64,000 nucleotides of DNA from assembly GCA_016630955.3 (NCBI GenBank), contig CM049991.1:806001-870000 (forward strand), given 5' to 3'. The first letter of the stretch is position 1. Each line of letters begins with the position of its first letter. This DNA comes from Didymella arachidicola (Eukaryota > Ascomycota > Dothideomycetes > Pleosporales > Didymellaceae). Under the pieces are notes generated by a model. That model did no database searches. It was given only the letters and a program-made list of their open reading frames with translations, and had not been told where the DNA came from. Below are positions 10,476 to 21,850 of the stretch, in pieces. Position numbers and translations under genes: made by a program.

Positions 10476-12074
10476 GGCGTACAGGATACGAGAGGGAAAG
10501 GCCAATAGATTGCCTCAAGAAACCGGAACAGGCTTTAACAGAAAGGCACTGGCAGCGCCTGAATGCGAGACCTGAAGCGCAAAGTGCGGGACCATGACGA
10601 AGATTCCCAACAGAGAAAAAACATACCAAGAGAGCCAGCTGAAGGCCTTGACCCGTTGGGACAGTTTCCTCACGGAGTGAAACTAGGCTACGACCGGTAA
10701 TGGCTTTGGACTCGATGATGCCACTGATAGATCTGGCGCGCAGGCGACGATCCGAACCTTAGCACCACTGGGGTCAAAAGCCAGGCCAATGGGTCTGGCG
10801 GATATGGTGGTTCGGGAGGACCCGGTCGCGCACAAAAGATGCTGGACCGCCGATGCTCGTGCTTGAGTCTTGCGGCACACTTGAGAGTGAGAAATCCGTT
10901 GATGGAGTAAAGTCCGGACGTTGAGCGGCGCGACGCACGTTAACCTGTCAAAAGTATCAAATAAACTGTCTGTGCTGTCTGATTAGCAATGTCTGGCATT
11001 GACGCAAAAGAAGCGCGGAGTGTTGCACTGCAGCGAAGATAATCCACATCGAGATGCACATCAAACGCAAATGCAGGAGGCCGGTTGCGCGACCCCTACA
11101 ACAAGCCTCGAAAGCGCGTCAGCGCAGTGCCCTTTTCGAACTCGTGCTGCGTGAGCGCGCCGTGCCTGACTGTCAGAGCCGTGCCATCCTGGCGAAAATC
11201 CTCCAAGCCTCCGCGGCTGGATTGGCCAACAAGACCTCGTGTTGAGAACTCCAACGGTTGCGAGCTGAAAGCACAAGCAAATGTCAATGATACCGCGTCC
11301 AAAACACCTCGTGAAAGTCCCACACCGAGGACTATTTGCTCGTATGGAAGGCACACAGACTCCCGTGAAGCGCTGTCACGGCTGTCACGGCAATTCTTCG
11401 CTTTTGTTAGCGGACTGCGTCCTCGAGCGATTGCTTTACCCTCGTGGATGTTGTTCTGCGAGCATCAACAACTCAAAGGTGCTTTAAACCAAGTGCATCT
11501 GGGATCTAAAGGCTCAGATGCAAGCCTTCCCATCTGCAAGTCTATCGAGGTCCCACAAAATTTACGCGCATGTGGGCCTGAATCGATTCAATCTCGCCCG
11601 CAAACTTTCTCCCTCGACTCGATCCCAACCCTGCTGTGTAGCATTTGGTGCCCGCCAAACTTTGCAGGGATACCCGTGCGGTTCCTTCCGGCTGAAGGCG
11701 AACCCGAGCGTGTCCTCTTTCCACGATGCACACCTCGGCGAATACAACGCGAAGTGGGTTATCGACGGGTCCGCAGCGTGTCTGCCATGAGAAGATCCTC
11801 ACGCAGCTCGCCCAGTTGCCAAAGGTGCCTTTGCTTTTGGGATGCTTCACGAATATTGACGTCATGTTGATTGCCTTTCACGACGAGCACTTTAGTCCGA
11901 CTTCGAACTTTAGTCCGACTTCAAACTTTGGTACGCCAGCCGTGTCCGCCGCCTGGGCAGCTGACGAGCACCTATCAGGCACTCTGTGGGTAGGTATCCG
12001 AGCACTTTGAGGCGCGACTGAATGCGGCTTGATGTTGTTGTTGTTTACTTCTGCACCCGCAAGCAGTAGCAAGG
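10476..12074. other. Gene-poor interval
   Basis: About 1.6 kb between the RGS-LOV start and the 3' end of the cystinosin gene. It should contain the RGS-LOV 5' leader and promoter. Overlapping open frames at 11.05-11.9 kb occur on both strands and show no domain or signal, so I treat them as chance. An 18-bp tandem duplication is at 11891-11926. Confidence 0.5.
11891..11926. repeat. 18-bp tandem duplication
   Basis: TTTAGTCCGACTTCGAAC (11891-11908) is followed at once by a copy with one change (11909-11926), then TTT. It lies in a region without a recognised gene. Confidence 0.85.
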
Positions 12075-13085
12075 CTACGAAACTCGTTCAGAGATGAGCC
12101 TCTCACGCTCAGCGTCCCATGACGCCTCGAGCTCCTCTTCATCCTCTAGATGCTTCTCTGCACCGCGATACAGCACATAATGCTGCAGCATGAAGATGAT
12201 GTCAAAGACAATAGTGACGTTTGACAGTCCGAATTTGACCGGGTTCCCAGTCACGCCTGTCCAGTCGTGTTGTAGGGACGAGTCGAGAACTAGTTGAGCT
12301 AATGAAAGCCACCCTCCAGCAAAGTCCATCAGCATAGGATAGATGCTCCAACCTACAGTAGACTTCCGCTTGTAGTTTACCCACATCTGTGGGATGTACT
12401 TGCATATCACAGTAATCAACTTGACGTATCCAAGGACATAAATCTGCCGTCATAGTCAGCCCTTTATCCTCAGTACGAGGCATCATCGATGCAACAGCAC
12501 TCGCACTCGCACTCGCACTCACCACGTCGATCCACGCCCAGGCATCAGCATCATATCCGCCATCTCTTCCTTTCCAGCGTACCATAATGACTGTCCAAAT
12601 GATAGCTATCACGCAGCCCCAAAATATGCCCAAGACCGCCTTGCTAGCCCTTTGTGTCTTGCCAACCTGAAACCCCCATATCCACGGGAAGAACTGGCTG
12701 TAGCAGACTATGCACATAACAGCACCGTGCGCCGCGAATAGAAAGTCGTTGAAGCGCACAGTTGTCACTGGCGCCTCGGGGTGTCGGTGTGCATACTGCG
12801 CTTGTATGGTGGGCGAGTAGAGGAATGAGGCTGTGGAGATAGTGTACATGCAGAAGCCAAGGACGTTGAGCGTCGGGAAGTCTATCGCGAGACCGAGCGT
12901 CGACTTGCGCCTGTAGTTCGATATGGGCTGAGGGTAGAAGCTACCAGACTGGCGGCGGTGTGAGCACATGCGGTCTGCTGTTTCTTATTGCCGTATTGAA
13001 GCGAACGTACCCAGCTGAGAAAATATGTCCATCCCAGCACCCTGGAGATGGCGCGCAAGAAGGCCTCCAGCTCTGGCGAAGTCAT
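12075..13085 (-). CDS. Cystinosin-family PQ-loop transporter (lysosomal/vacuolar cystine exporter)
   Basis: Three exons, 13085-13011, 12948-12523 and 12443-12075 (introns 62 and 79 nt), give 289 residues with about seven membrane helices. Both PQ-loops are present: [16 protein letters not shown] after residue 28, and [18 protein letters not shown] around 183-200. Asp207 in MLMDFAGG matches the proton-coupling Asp of human cystinosin (Asp305). The C-terminal [20 protein letters not shown] block is also typical. Family members export L-cystine with protons from the lysosome or vacuole (yeast Ers1). The length is shorter than human cystinosin because the long lumenal N-terminal domain is absent, as usual in fungi. 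The tail [11 protein letters not shown] is hydrophilic and no GYDQ-type signal is seen. Intron 2 begins inside four GAGTGC repeats. Confidence 0.93.
12497..12520. repeat. (GCACTC)4 hexanucleotide repeat at a 5' splice site
   Basis: Four perfect GCACTC units on the plus strand, read as GAGTGC on the sense strand. They overlap the donor GTGAGT of cystinosin intron 2. In-frame expansion would lengthen the intron, not the protein. Confidence 0.9.
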
Positions 13086-13993
13086 AGCGGGGTCGAAAGG
13101 ACGTGGTAAAGGAGTGACATCAAAAGACGCGACGCAGCTATGGAACGCACAGGCGCATAAGTCAAAGAAGAGGTATCACGCTCAAAAGAAGGAAGTGAGA
13201 CTCGAAAGCATCCTGCGCATGCGCCTGATGTCGAGATGGAACTGCAGGATTGCGACAGCGGTAACGTGCGCGGCGGGCACAGGCGTTCAACCTACCCAAC
13301 GCGGTAACTTTCTCAAGACCACTGATTGCGGATCCAGGTTGACCGTCACCCTTTGAACCCTGGACTGTAATCCATCACTGACGGGCGCATGTCACCCACC
13401 AAACTGATGGCTGCAGTCAGCAGGAAGTCCACCCTTCTCGATAAGGAAAGTATTGAAAGCGTCGTTTTCTTCTTGAAAAATTGTGCCGATCGTCAGGGCA
13501 GCTGACGCAGAAGTACTTCAGAAACCTGCGCATGTGATACGATGTAGTCGCACCAAAGGCTGACCGCTTCTCATCCTATTCATCCTAGTTGGGAGACTAA
13601 CAGAGAAGCAAACTACTTGGGAGAGGCCCAGAAAGTGCAGCGAGTTGTCTACCTCATCTGAGGCTGGCGGCACTCTTACAGCAATACTCCCCACGCCCGA
13701 GCGGACAAGGGTCGTATCAGCCCAGCCAGTAGACTCGAGATACTTAACAAACAGAGCATAACATGCTTGCGAAGTCACTGTCACGATACTCGAACATCGT
13801 TTGGTGTCGAATCAAAGGTCTATTGGAGTACCGGAGCCTTAAAGTTTCCATTGCTATGGAATCTTTTCTGTTCAAAAGCTATCCTCGTACTCGCACTCGG
13901 TTCGCCCGTGGGCGTGCACAAGAAAAGAGGTTCGTATCGAACTTGCCACGACCGTCGCGAGCCTCCGTCGGGGTCGGACACGGTGTCACAGGC
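13086..13993. other. Intergenic region upstream of the cystinosin gene
   Basis: About 0.9 kb between the cystinosin start and the 3' end of the SRPBCC gene. It should hold the cystinosin promoter. Open frames on both strands are short and featureless; no gene is seen. Confidence 0.55.
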
Positions 13994-14629
13994 TCAGTCT
14001 TTGTCGCAGTCTTCGAGCAAGACCTTCAAAGCCTGACTTTGGGCATCGAAAGATGCTTGCAGAGCTGCGCCGGTCTGGGCCGCCAGAAGCTCTACGGTTG
14101 ATCCATAGAAGACCTCCCTGCTCTCGTAGAGCACCTTGCCGCGGCCGATGTTACTGACGGCCGACCAACGCTCCGCTTTTAAGTCAAATTGTTGTTCCAG
14201 TTCTGTGGTGGGTACAAACTCCCAGGCAAGACGTCCTTGCTTGCGCTGAACAGCCGTGACGTTCTCGTAAGAGTACTGAGTGTGCGCTTCGACGTCTGGG
14301 GTGTTCTCGTTGACTGGCAGGGGTAGTGCAGGTATCTGCGTGTGCAGAAAGAGGCGACAACCTTCCTTGGGATCCTGGTCTCGAAGAGTAGAGTTGTCGG
14401 GGCCGATCATGATCGAGGCGCGCACGAAAGGGTTCCATTCTGGGTACTTGGGGAAGTCGGTCAACGCTTTCCAAGCCGCATGCTTGTTGGTGCGGATCTC
14501 GATGCGAGTGCTGACGTTGAAGATGCCTTGTGGCACATCTGGTAGATTGGTGAAGGTAGAGAAGACGCTGACGACCTGCAGCAAGAGCAACAGGCTGAGG
14601 GTTGAGAGCTTATGGGCTGCCATCACCAT
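13994..14629 (-). CDS. SRPBCC/START-like domain protein with N-terminal hydrophobic segment
   Basis: Single exon, 211 residues from the ATG at 14629. Residues 8-24 are a strongly hydrophobic Leu-rich run that looks like a signal peptide or anchor. The body fits the polyketide-cyclase/SRPBCC ligand-binding fold: strand IFNVSTRIEIRT, helix NKHAAWKALTDFPKYPEWNPF, then alternating strands and a C-terminal helix with AALQASFDAQSQALKVL. The TDFPKYPEWNPF turn is characteristic of this superfamily. Such domains bind lipids or other hydrophobic ligands in a helix-grip pocket; no enzyme activity can be assigned. A longer in-frame ATG at 14758 would add 43 residues and bury the hydrophobic run inside, so I prefer the shorter start. 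The promoter region is shared with the divergent BCAS3-like gene. Confidence 0.8.
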   Translation of the reverse strand: MVMAAHKLSTLSLLLLLQVVSVFSTFTNLPDVPQGIFNVSTRIEIRTNKHAAWKALTDFPKYPEWNPFVRASIMIGPDNSTLRDQDPKEGCRLFLHTQIPALPLPVNENTPDVEAHTQYSYENVTAVQRKQGRLAWEFVPTTELEQQFDLKAERWSAVSNIGRGKVLYESREVFYGSTVELLAAQTGAALQASFDAQSQALKVLLEDCDKD

Positions 14630-16245
14630 TGTTGTTGTCGTATCGAACGTTGTTGCAAAGAGCTCGGGACTAACTAGAAGAGGAAACAGGAAGGAGCAGA
14701 GAAGCCTAGGTGAAGGCAGATCCAATGCAAAGAGCGTAGCATTAGGTCTATGACCCATTTATGAGCCTTACATAGCCTGATCTGAAAGTGTTCTCACTTC
14801 ATAGTAAGATAGCAGGGGCTCCTTGTAGATATTTGCACACGAAGAAGCAACCAAAGGGATGCTCCGAGGGCACTGCACGTAAGCGATTCATCTCGGGCGA
14901 TGCACTTAACTTTCAAGCCTCATCTACGTGCGCGGTCAGGGTTGCGATTGTGGCGATACCACGATCGGTGTAGTGTGCAGCAAAAGCATGAGTGGATTTG
15001 CTCGGTTAACAGATCTGGTACATCTGATGGGTTTGCTCGCAGATCCTGTTCCACGATTGTGGACACAAGGCTGAAAATATTTGTCCGTTCGACGTCTTAC
15101 CATTGCCCAGGGTCTCGGGCAGGATCTTCATCCTGCGTGGGCTGCGAGAAAGAAACAAATGACAGGACTTGTTTGCGGTGGTTGCAGTCAGCTTCGCTGA
15201 AGACTCCATCCATGCAGATCCCGCTCTGGCTTCAGGTCGCAGGTAGAGCTGGTCGCAATCAGCCTGACTGTGTAAGACCCAGCCTTATCGAGTGAGACCC
15301 ATTTAGAACTTTAGAGCAGAAGTTAATATCAGAGTAAGATTGCTGACAGCTGCGCGTCAAGCGTCTCCTGGCAATATTCATATTGTGGACACAACAGCCG
15401 TGACAGACTTACGTTTGTCACAACGCGAGAGCCGTATTGAACCAGCGTGCAGGTGTTGAAGTGTTGAGTGAGCGCGGATAAGGACGGATTGAGCTGCTGT
15501 GTAGCCCAGGACGTCAACAGCGCAGCTCGAGGCAGTACCCCGCATCTACCTCAACCTGATGCATGGCTTCTATGATATTGCGTGAGCCGCTGACTGAAAG
15601 GATCAATTCAACAGACTGCCTCAATCTCGACAGAGCGACTGAGAGCATTGGCTTAACGAACGTGCCACTGTCCGCAGGCGGAGATAGCGTGGAGGTCACC
15701 TGCGTTAGCTGGCCCAGCGGGGCAGTCCGTGGGCAGTACGTGATGAGGGCCTATCTTGCTCTACGCACTGCATTTCCAACATCTGCATACTTCCCAACAC
15801 TTCCTTCGCGTACTATAAGCCTCACAGCTTCCTCAGACTTGCTCGGCTTCCTTAGTTTCCTCTGCATTGTGAGCTGAGGAGCTTCCGACGTGACTCGAAG
15901 ATCCGGCCGCGGCTGATCGACTACCAACAAGCTTCCCCGCTACGCCGAGTGCATAACAGAGAGCACCGAGAAAGCCGTCCATTCAGGTACCGCAGCGGTA
16001 TTGACGTACAGATAGCGGTCACTTGCGCGGCTATCAGTCACGGTACAGGGTCCACTTGTCCAGCTGAACCCAGTGGGCTGCATGACGCAGAAGCCTGTCC
16101 TATTAGACGATCCAAGGCACCACGCGCCGGGCTCACCCGCTCATACCCTCCAGCTCGGTGCTCTTACTCCTACACACACCACACACAGCCTGCAGCAGAG
16201 CCACCACTCTGCGCCAACCCCCCCAAACACTTCCCAGCTACTTGA
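14630..16245. other. Divergent intergenic region
   Basis: About 1.6 kb between the SRPBCC gene (minus) and the BCAS3-like gene (plus). It should hold both promoters and possibly untranslated exons of the latter. I see no coding region with recognisable features. Confidence 0.5.
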
Positions 16246-19200
16246 ATGAGCCCATCGCCCAACTCCGGAGCCGAGTACACGACGCCTGTTTCGAACCTCC
16301 ATTACCTCCACAAGCAGCAGCGTAACCAGCTCAAGGTGCAGGACACTCCTCAGCAGCGCGGGCGCAAGACGAGACATGAGCTGGGACGAGATAATAGGCA
16401 TGGGGAGACTCGAGTCACTAGAATATATCCGCGCGAGATGTGAGCTGCAGCGTGCATGACATCCCCGAGCATTCACTGACTGTGTGACAGAACCAAGTCG
16501 CCGGCCTCTGCACAGCGCTTCGCCTCTGCCTCTCCTCCCATAACCTATAATGCGACCACCTCTCCACTGTTCTCGGCTATTGGTGCCACCAGGACCGCAG
16601 CGCAATACACAACCGAGTGGACCAAGTCACTCCCCTTCTTCGGCAACCAAGCTTCTCCGAGCAACGGCGGAATAGCAATAGCAGGCTCGCCACCAACGTT
16701 TCAGAATTCGCCGGGCGCTCGAGACGGTCTGTACATGCCGGGCATGTCCAACTCGCCGCCTACAGCTGGAGGACGTCCTATGAGTCATCCTGGCCCTCAG
16801 GTGGCTTTTGGTGGTAGAGATCGCAGGCCATCCACATACTCGCAGTATGCTGGCCATGGCCGCCCGCTCTCACAGAACTTCACCGGCAACCTTCCTCTCC
16901 CACACCAGCCACAAGCTCACTTCTACGGAGCTCCTGAGCTCGATCTAGGCTTGGATGGACTGCGAGATGGCGGACTTCCTCCGGGCGAGTCAGGATACTT
17001 CTGTGGGTTTGACACAATGAGCATGGGAGGCGATGAAGCAGCTCGAACGTCGGAGAATGTTCTCCTGATTGGCTCACAAGGTGGTCTGGACGTATTCCGC
17101 GTGGAAAAGGGCAAGCTCGATATTGTAGGCCGTTTGGAAGGCCTGCGAGGTGCCGTCATTGGCGCGAAGATCCTTCCTTGGTGCTTAAGGAGGGATCCTC
17201 TGGCAAGTCTGAGGCCTTTGATAGCTCTCACACTACATGGGCCTGTCCTGAAAGAGGGCCGCAGCAGTCACAGTGGCAGTGGCAGTTCGTCTGTCATAGA
17301 CGACTCTGCTTCTGATTCCCCTAGCCGGCCCTCTAGCAATGACTCTTCGACGCAGGTTAGTGGCTACCAGACTACAGTCGAGATCTTCTCTCTCAAAGAG
17401 CAAAAGAGATTAGCTACACTTTACGAGAGTCCGGTTGTACCTTTAGTTGTCCCTGTCGGAAGTCCTCTCTTCCAGCCTCCTGCTCCAGTTGGCAACCTGG
17501 TCGTGGACGCAAACGGCAAGTTCGTGGTCGTAGCATCAGGTGCCAGTGGAGAGGTCTTCATTTTCGCTGCCTACCTGAAAGGCAACGAAGATCATCAGGA
17601 ACGTTACCGCTGCGTAGGGAAGCTGTGGACCTCAGTGCAGCTTCGTGAGCGGGCCACCCCGTCGAACGCTTCTAGCGGTGCGGATGGCAGTCATGAAGAA
17701 GCTTCGCCTGAGAAGTACGGCGTGCCCATTTTCTCCCTCTCGGACCGCTGGCTTGCCCTAGCCCCACCTACATCGAGTTCGCAGTATTCAGTCAACGGCA
17801 CGGCTTTGACTTCTACACACTATGAAAGACCACCAGGCATTTCTCACCACTCCGCACCTACGCAGCCGGCAGCGAATTGTGCAGTACACGCACCGGAAGC
17901 TGCGAGCTTGCTAAATCGTCTGACGAGGGAGGGCACTCAGGTTGCAATTCAAGGCGCTCGTTGGGCCACAGAGAAGGGCATGCAAGCCTTCAAGACTTAC
18001 ATGAACAAGGGTACTGCAAACGGTCTACCGTACCAGGACCCGATGCAGCAGTTCTTCCCGCCTACGCATGGACACAATCAGGCTCAACCTCGACAAGAAG
18101 CGACTGTCATTGCGATACATGACCTACAGAAACTCGTCGAAGTCGAAGAAACAAGGAGCAAGAGCGCTCTACAACCGATCTCTGTTTTCCCGGCGGTCAA
18201 CGGCTGTAGCCTCCTCTCCTTCTCACCCACTGGTCTGATGCTGATGACCATAAGCAAGAAGGGTGACATCCAAGAAGTCTGGGATCTCAAGCGCGTCAAC
18301 TTCAGACGAGCACGCAAGTCGAGCAGAGAGCAAGCACTTGGTCCCCATGTGCGTCAGGTCGCAAGATTCAGTCGCATTACTGTTGCCAACGTTGTTGACG
18401 TTGTTTGGTCGGCTCCTCGGATCGACAAAGTCGCTGTTGTCACAGACAAAGGCACAGTGCACATGTTCCTTATGCCAGCCTCAGCCTTCCAATGGCCCCC
18501 GCACAGGCGAGGTCGTCCAGCAGGCTCCGCAAAGCTGAAGGAGGATGCAACGCCAACAAGCAATGGAGGCGCTGTCGGATCTGCGATGCAAGCGATTAAC
18601 GGCACGGCGAAACCTTTCCTTAATGCTGTGCGCGGCCGAGCTACTAGTAGTGGCTCTCGCTTCACATTCAGCAGTCTGGGCATGACTCCTGCGGCAGGTG
18701 CCAAGTCTAGCAAAGCTGTGGCTGTAGGAGTAGGGAACTCCATCAACAACATCCGCCATTCTGGAGACAACAAGATTGCGCTGCCTACATCGCCCAGCGG
18801 CGTCAAGCCTTACAGTGTGCGGTGGTTGTCTGGGAAAGGTCGAGGATCCATCGCTCTGGTGTCTGGTGGCGTACTGCAGATCTGGAAAGTTCAGATGCGA
18901 CCTGCTACTGGCAAAGGTAAATCTCCCAACGCAACTTCGATCTCGAAGAGGAAGGTTGTCGAATTTCCACTTCCTGCTATCCCAGATGCGCCATTCCCTC
19001 CTTCCATTACCGAACAGCTCTATCCTCAGCCAGGCGAGCAGAACATTGTCAATGACGTCTACGGCGAATGGCTACCTCGAGCTCTGCCACGCAAAACGGC
19101 TCCGCACGGAGTTAAAGGAGCCGCATCAGTATTGGCACCTCTGAGCTTCTCTGAGATCGAAACAAACCCGCCTTATCAGCCCTTCTATACTGACCGCCGT

Positions 19201-19581
19201 GTCACTCGTTTCCTCTTCTCTCGCCCATTGGCGAGCGTGTATGAGAGCAACAGTGAGCACCAACCTACTGGACCACCCAGCCTTGCCAGCAACCTTCATC
19301 ACCAAGATGACAACACGCCTTGGCTATTCGGCGAGGACGTAGAGGCTGCACGCATTTCCTCGCCAACAGGTCACTCTCACGACCTGGACGAGGACGAGTT
19401 CGTGGCTGGCGTTGCAGCTCGTATCGAAAACAAGGTGGTGCTGAATGACGATGAAGAGGAAGTCGAGCAAGTAGTCGTCACCACCAGGCGCCGACGCATC
19501 AAGAAGGACGGCGAAGATGGCGAAGAGGGCTTCTTTGAGGACGACTGCGAGGTGCTCGACTTTGCAGAAGATCGAGTTTAA
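16246..19581 (+). CDS. BCAS3-like WD40/beta-propeller protein
   Basis: Two exons, 16246-16439 and 16491-19581 (51-nt intron with a CACTGAC branch site), about 1094 residues. The first ~240 residues are disordered and Ser/Pro-rich. A propeller-like region follows (about 250-770), with ENVLLIGSQGGLDVFRVEKG, NLVVDANGKFVVVASGASGE, FSPTGLMLMTISKKGDIQEVWDL and VVWSAPRIDKVAVVTDKGTV as blade-like strands. This is the layout of fungal proteins related to human BCAS3, whose relatives with PHAF1 bind phosphoinositides on autophagosomal membranes. The C-terminus has an acidic and RRRRIKK-containing tail. The large exon is certain; the first exon is less so, because it rests on phase and splice signals only. 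Coding could instead start within exon 2, whose frame is open back to 16491 (first ATG at 16735). Confidence 0.7.
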
Positions 19582-20356
19582 CTTCGCACTGCGTACATGT
19601 CTGTACACACTCGTTGCTCGCGTTGACGATCGATGTTGGGTCTCAACACCACATCTGAGTGCTTATCTACCCCCATTTAATTCTTGCATAATGTTTAGGA
19701 TGGTGCATGCGAATGAATTCGGCGTTCTCATATTTTGATACTTTAGTAGCGACCTCATACAAGATACCAAGATACCTCATAGTCGCCGCACTAGCTAGAA
19801 TAAATACAACTCGATCTACAATCGCCTGTCCTCGTTATCGGAACGTGACGTAGGAGGCCATTCTGCATGTAAGGTCCTGTACAGCTTCCATCTGACATGG
19901 ACTGCGCCGCAATGGAACACGCATGCCAACGTGCTACGCAGCCGTTACAAACGTACCGTTGACGTGGAATGGTTGGCGCTCCGACATCAAGCACTTCTCG
20001 AAACAAGGAAGACAGCTCGACTCTTCTAGAAACGATGCCGGATAGGCAAAGCTTGGCTGGAAGCTTCGCTATTTAGCGCGTGGAGCTGTGGATCTCAGAA
20101 ATCAATAGCCTCGACTTTCTCATCCGAGCACCCCGGATTTGCAGGCTAGTGCAATAAGTCATCTTTTCTCGCAGGAAGAAACGCGTTCGAGGTTGACGTC
20201 ACATCCTTGTCCCTCCGCGGTTGCTAAACATGGCAGCAGCACGACCTCAAACAAATAAAAGCTGCGACCACGAAACGCTTCTCCCAGCCTGCTTAGCCCA
20301 CAACATGACCTGACAGCCATGCGCGTCCGTCGCTGTCTCTTCGCTACGCAGCAACG
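19582..20356. other. Intergenic region
   Basis: About 0.8 kb between two plus-strand genes. It should contain the 3' end of the BCAS3-like gene and the promoter of the esterase gene. No gene or repeat is seen. Confidence 0.55.
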
Positions 20357-21850
20357 ATGAGCGACTACCTGCACACGCTGCGCTACTTTTTCGGCCTGCC
20401 CTTCAACATTGCGTGGAGGACCGCGCTCGTCCAGATCCCGAGATTCGTGCCCCTATCGATTCTGCACATCACCTCGCCCACGGGACCGCACCCTTTCCTC
20501 GTCAACCTCCCGAGTCGCAAAGGAGCTGTCATTACTCTCTACGTCTTTGTGCCGCCTGCGCCAGTCGATCTAGAAGGAAATGAGGACCGACGGCGAGCAG
20601 AGACAGGAGAATGGAGAGTGCCCGTCGTGTTGGACTTTCACGGAGGCGGCTTCATCATGGGCAGCCCGCTCGAGCAGGCACCGTATGCTTCTATGATGTC
20701 GCGTGAGCTCGGCGCGGTCGTTATATCTGTGTCCTACCGCATTGGGCCGTTCCACCAGTTCCCGGCGGCCATCCACGATGCCGAAGACGCTCTGTCTGCA
20801 ATACTCGATCTGGGTGGCATAACAGATGCTGGCAAGTATCTCAGAACAGAAATTCAGCGATACTACACAATCATGCGCACGAACACGCTCAGCAGGGGTA
20901 ACAAGAGCAAGAAGAAGGATCCACTGCCTTCTCACATCGAGCATGTGACGACCATCACGCTTGACCCGGAGCGTCTGTGTATCTCAGGCTTCTCAGCAGG
21001 CGGGAACATCGCACTGAACATGGCTGTTTCAGCACCTCCATGTGCAGAGCTCTTGCGTTCTGTCACAGGTCGCTCGAACTCGATTTCACGAAGAACTTCT
21101 CCTGCTGCGACCATGTCACCGCTCTTGCCACGAAACCGCGCGCCTACAGTACTGGACAACCCCTTGCAACCCTGGCCGACAATCTTGCCCCCGCCACAGG
21201 CCCGACCTCGGTTCATGCCACTATTGCTATTCTACCCTTCGCTAGATGCTAGGCTACTGCCTCACGAACGACCCATGAAGCCTCTACCGAACGCCCTCAA
21301 GGGTGACGACAAAGCACCCGACAAGCCGCGTATGCCTGGCCTCTTCTCGATTATGGGACCTACCTACTTGCCCAAAAAGCTGCGCCCGCACCCTCGAGCA
21401 AGCCCCGGCTTGATTGACCCTGAGAACATTCAAAAGAACGCCGCCATGTTCCTCGTCCTACCTGAGAAGGATACCCTCGCCGTCCAGAGCGACGTTTGGG
21501 TCGACAGGATGAACTGTAGCGGCTGGCATGGCCACGTGCGCTTCGGTGACGGACGAAAGCACGATTGGGACGGCATTGACGGCGGAGCACCTTATCCCAA
21601 AGTCGATACCAACGGCGGGCTAGAGGTTTGGCATGCTCCTGGGTGCAGACACGGATGGACGCAGTTCCCCGACATAGCGGTCGGTAAGCACGAACGCAAG
21701 GAGAGAAAGCTGGTCTTTGAGCGGACACTGCAGTTTGTGAAGGATGCGTGGAGGAGGGAGTTGCCAATCCCTGATAGGCAGTTGGGGAATAAGAATCGAG
21801 AGTTGAGGCCGTTGAGTATTCCTTCGCAATTCGAAGGTCTTCAGAACTAG
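20357..21850 (+). CDS. Alpha/beta-hydrolase (HSL/arylacetamide-deacetylase-like esterase)
   Basis: Single exon, 497 residues. The hormone-sensitive-lipase group is marked by HGGGF at 95-99 (oxyanion hole) and by the nucleophile elbow GFSAGGN at 211-217 with Ser213. A likely acid residue lies in LVLPEKDTLAVQSD and a likely His in APGCRHGWTQFP near the C-terminus, completing the triad. The region between the elbow and the acid is long (about 150 residues), with a Pro/Arg-rich insertion not usual in the core family. There is no signal peptide; the Phe-rich start (YFFGLPFNIAW) may associate with membranes or lipid droplets. Expected to cleave short or medium acyl esters; the substrate is unknown. 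Confidence 0.85.
   Translation: MSDYLHTLRYFFGLPFNIAWRTALVQIPRFVPLSILHITSPTGPHPFLVNLPSRKGAVITLYVFVPPAPVDLEGNEDRRRAETGEWRVPVVLDFHGGGFIMGSPLEQAPYASMMSRELGAVVISVSYRIGPFHQFPAAIHDAEDALSAILDLGGITDAGKYLRTEIQRYYTIMRTNTLSRGNKSKKKDPLPSHIEHVTTITLDPERLCISGFSAGGNIALNMAVSAPPCAELLRSVTGRSNSISRRTSPAATMSPLLPRNRAPTVLDNPLQPWPTILPPPQARPRFMPLLLFYPSLDARLLPHERPMKPLPNALKGDDKAPDKPRMPGLFSIMGPTYLPKKLRPHPRASPGLIDPENIQKNAAMFLVLPEKDTLAVQSDVWVDRMNCSGWHGHVRFGDGRKHDWDGIDGGAPYPKVDTNGGLEVWHAPGCRHGWTQFPDIAVGKHERKERKLVFERTLQFVKDAWRRELPIPDRQLGNKNRELRPLSIPSQFEGLQN

Noticed and set aside
11085..11870. 261-codon plus-strand open frame
   Set aside because: No domain, no hydrophobic pattern, Arg/Ser/Pro/Cys-rich composition typical of chance frames in GC-rich DNA, and competing frames on the other strand.
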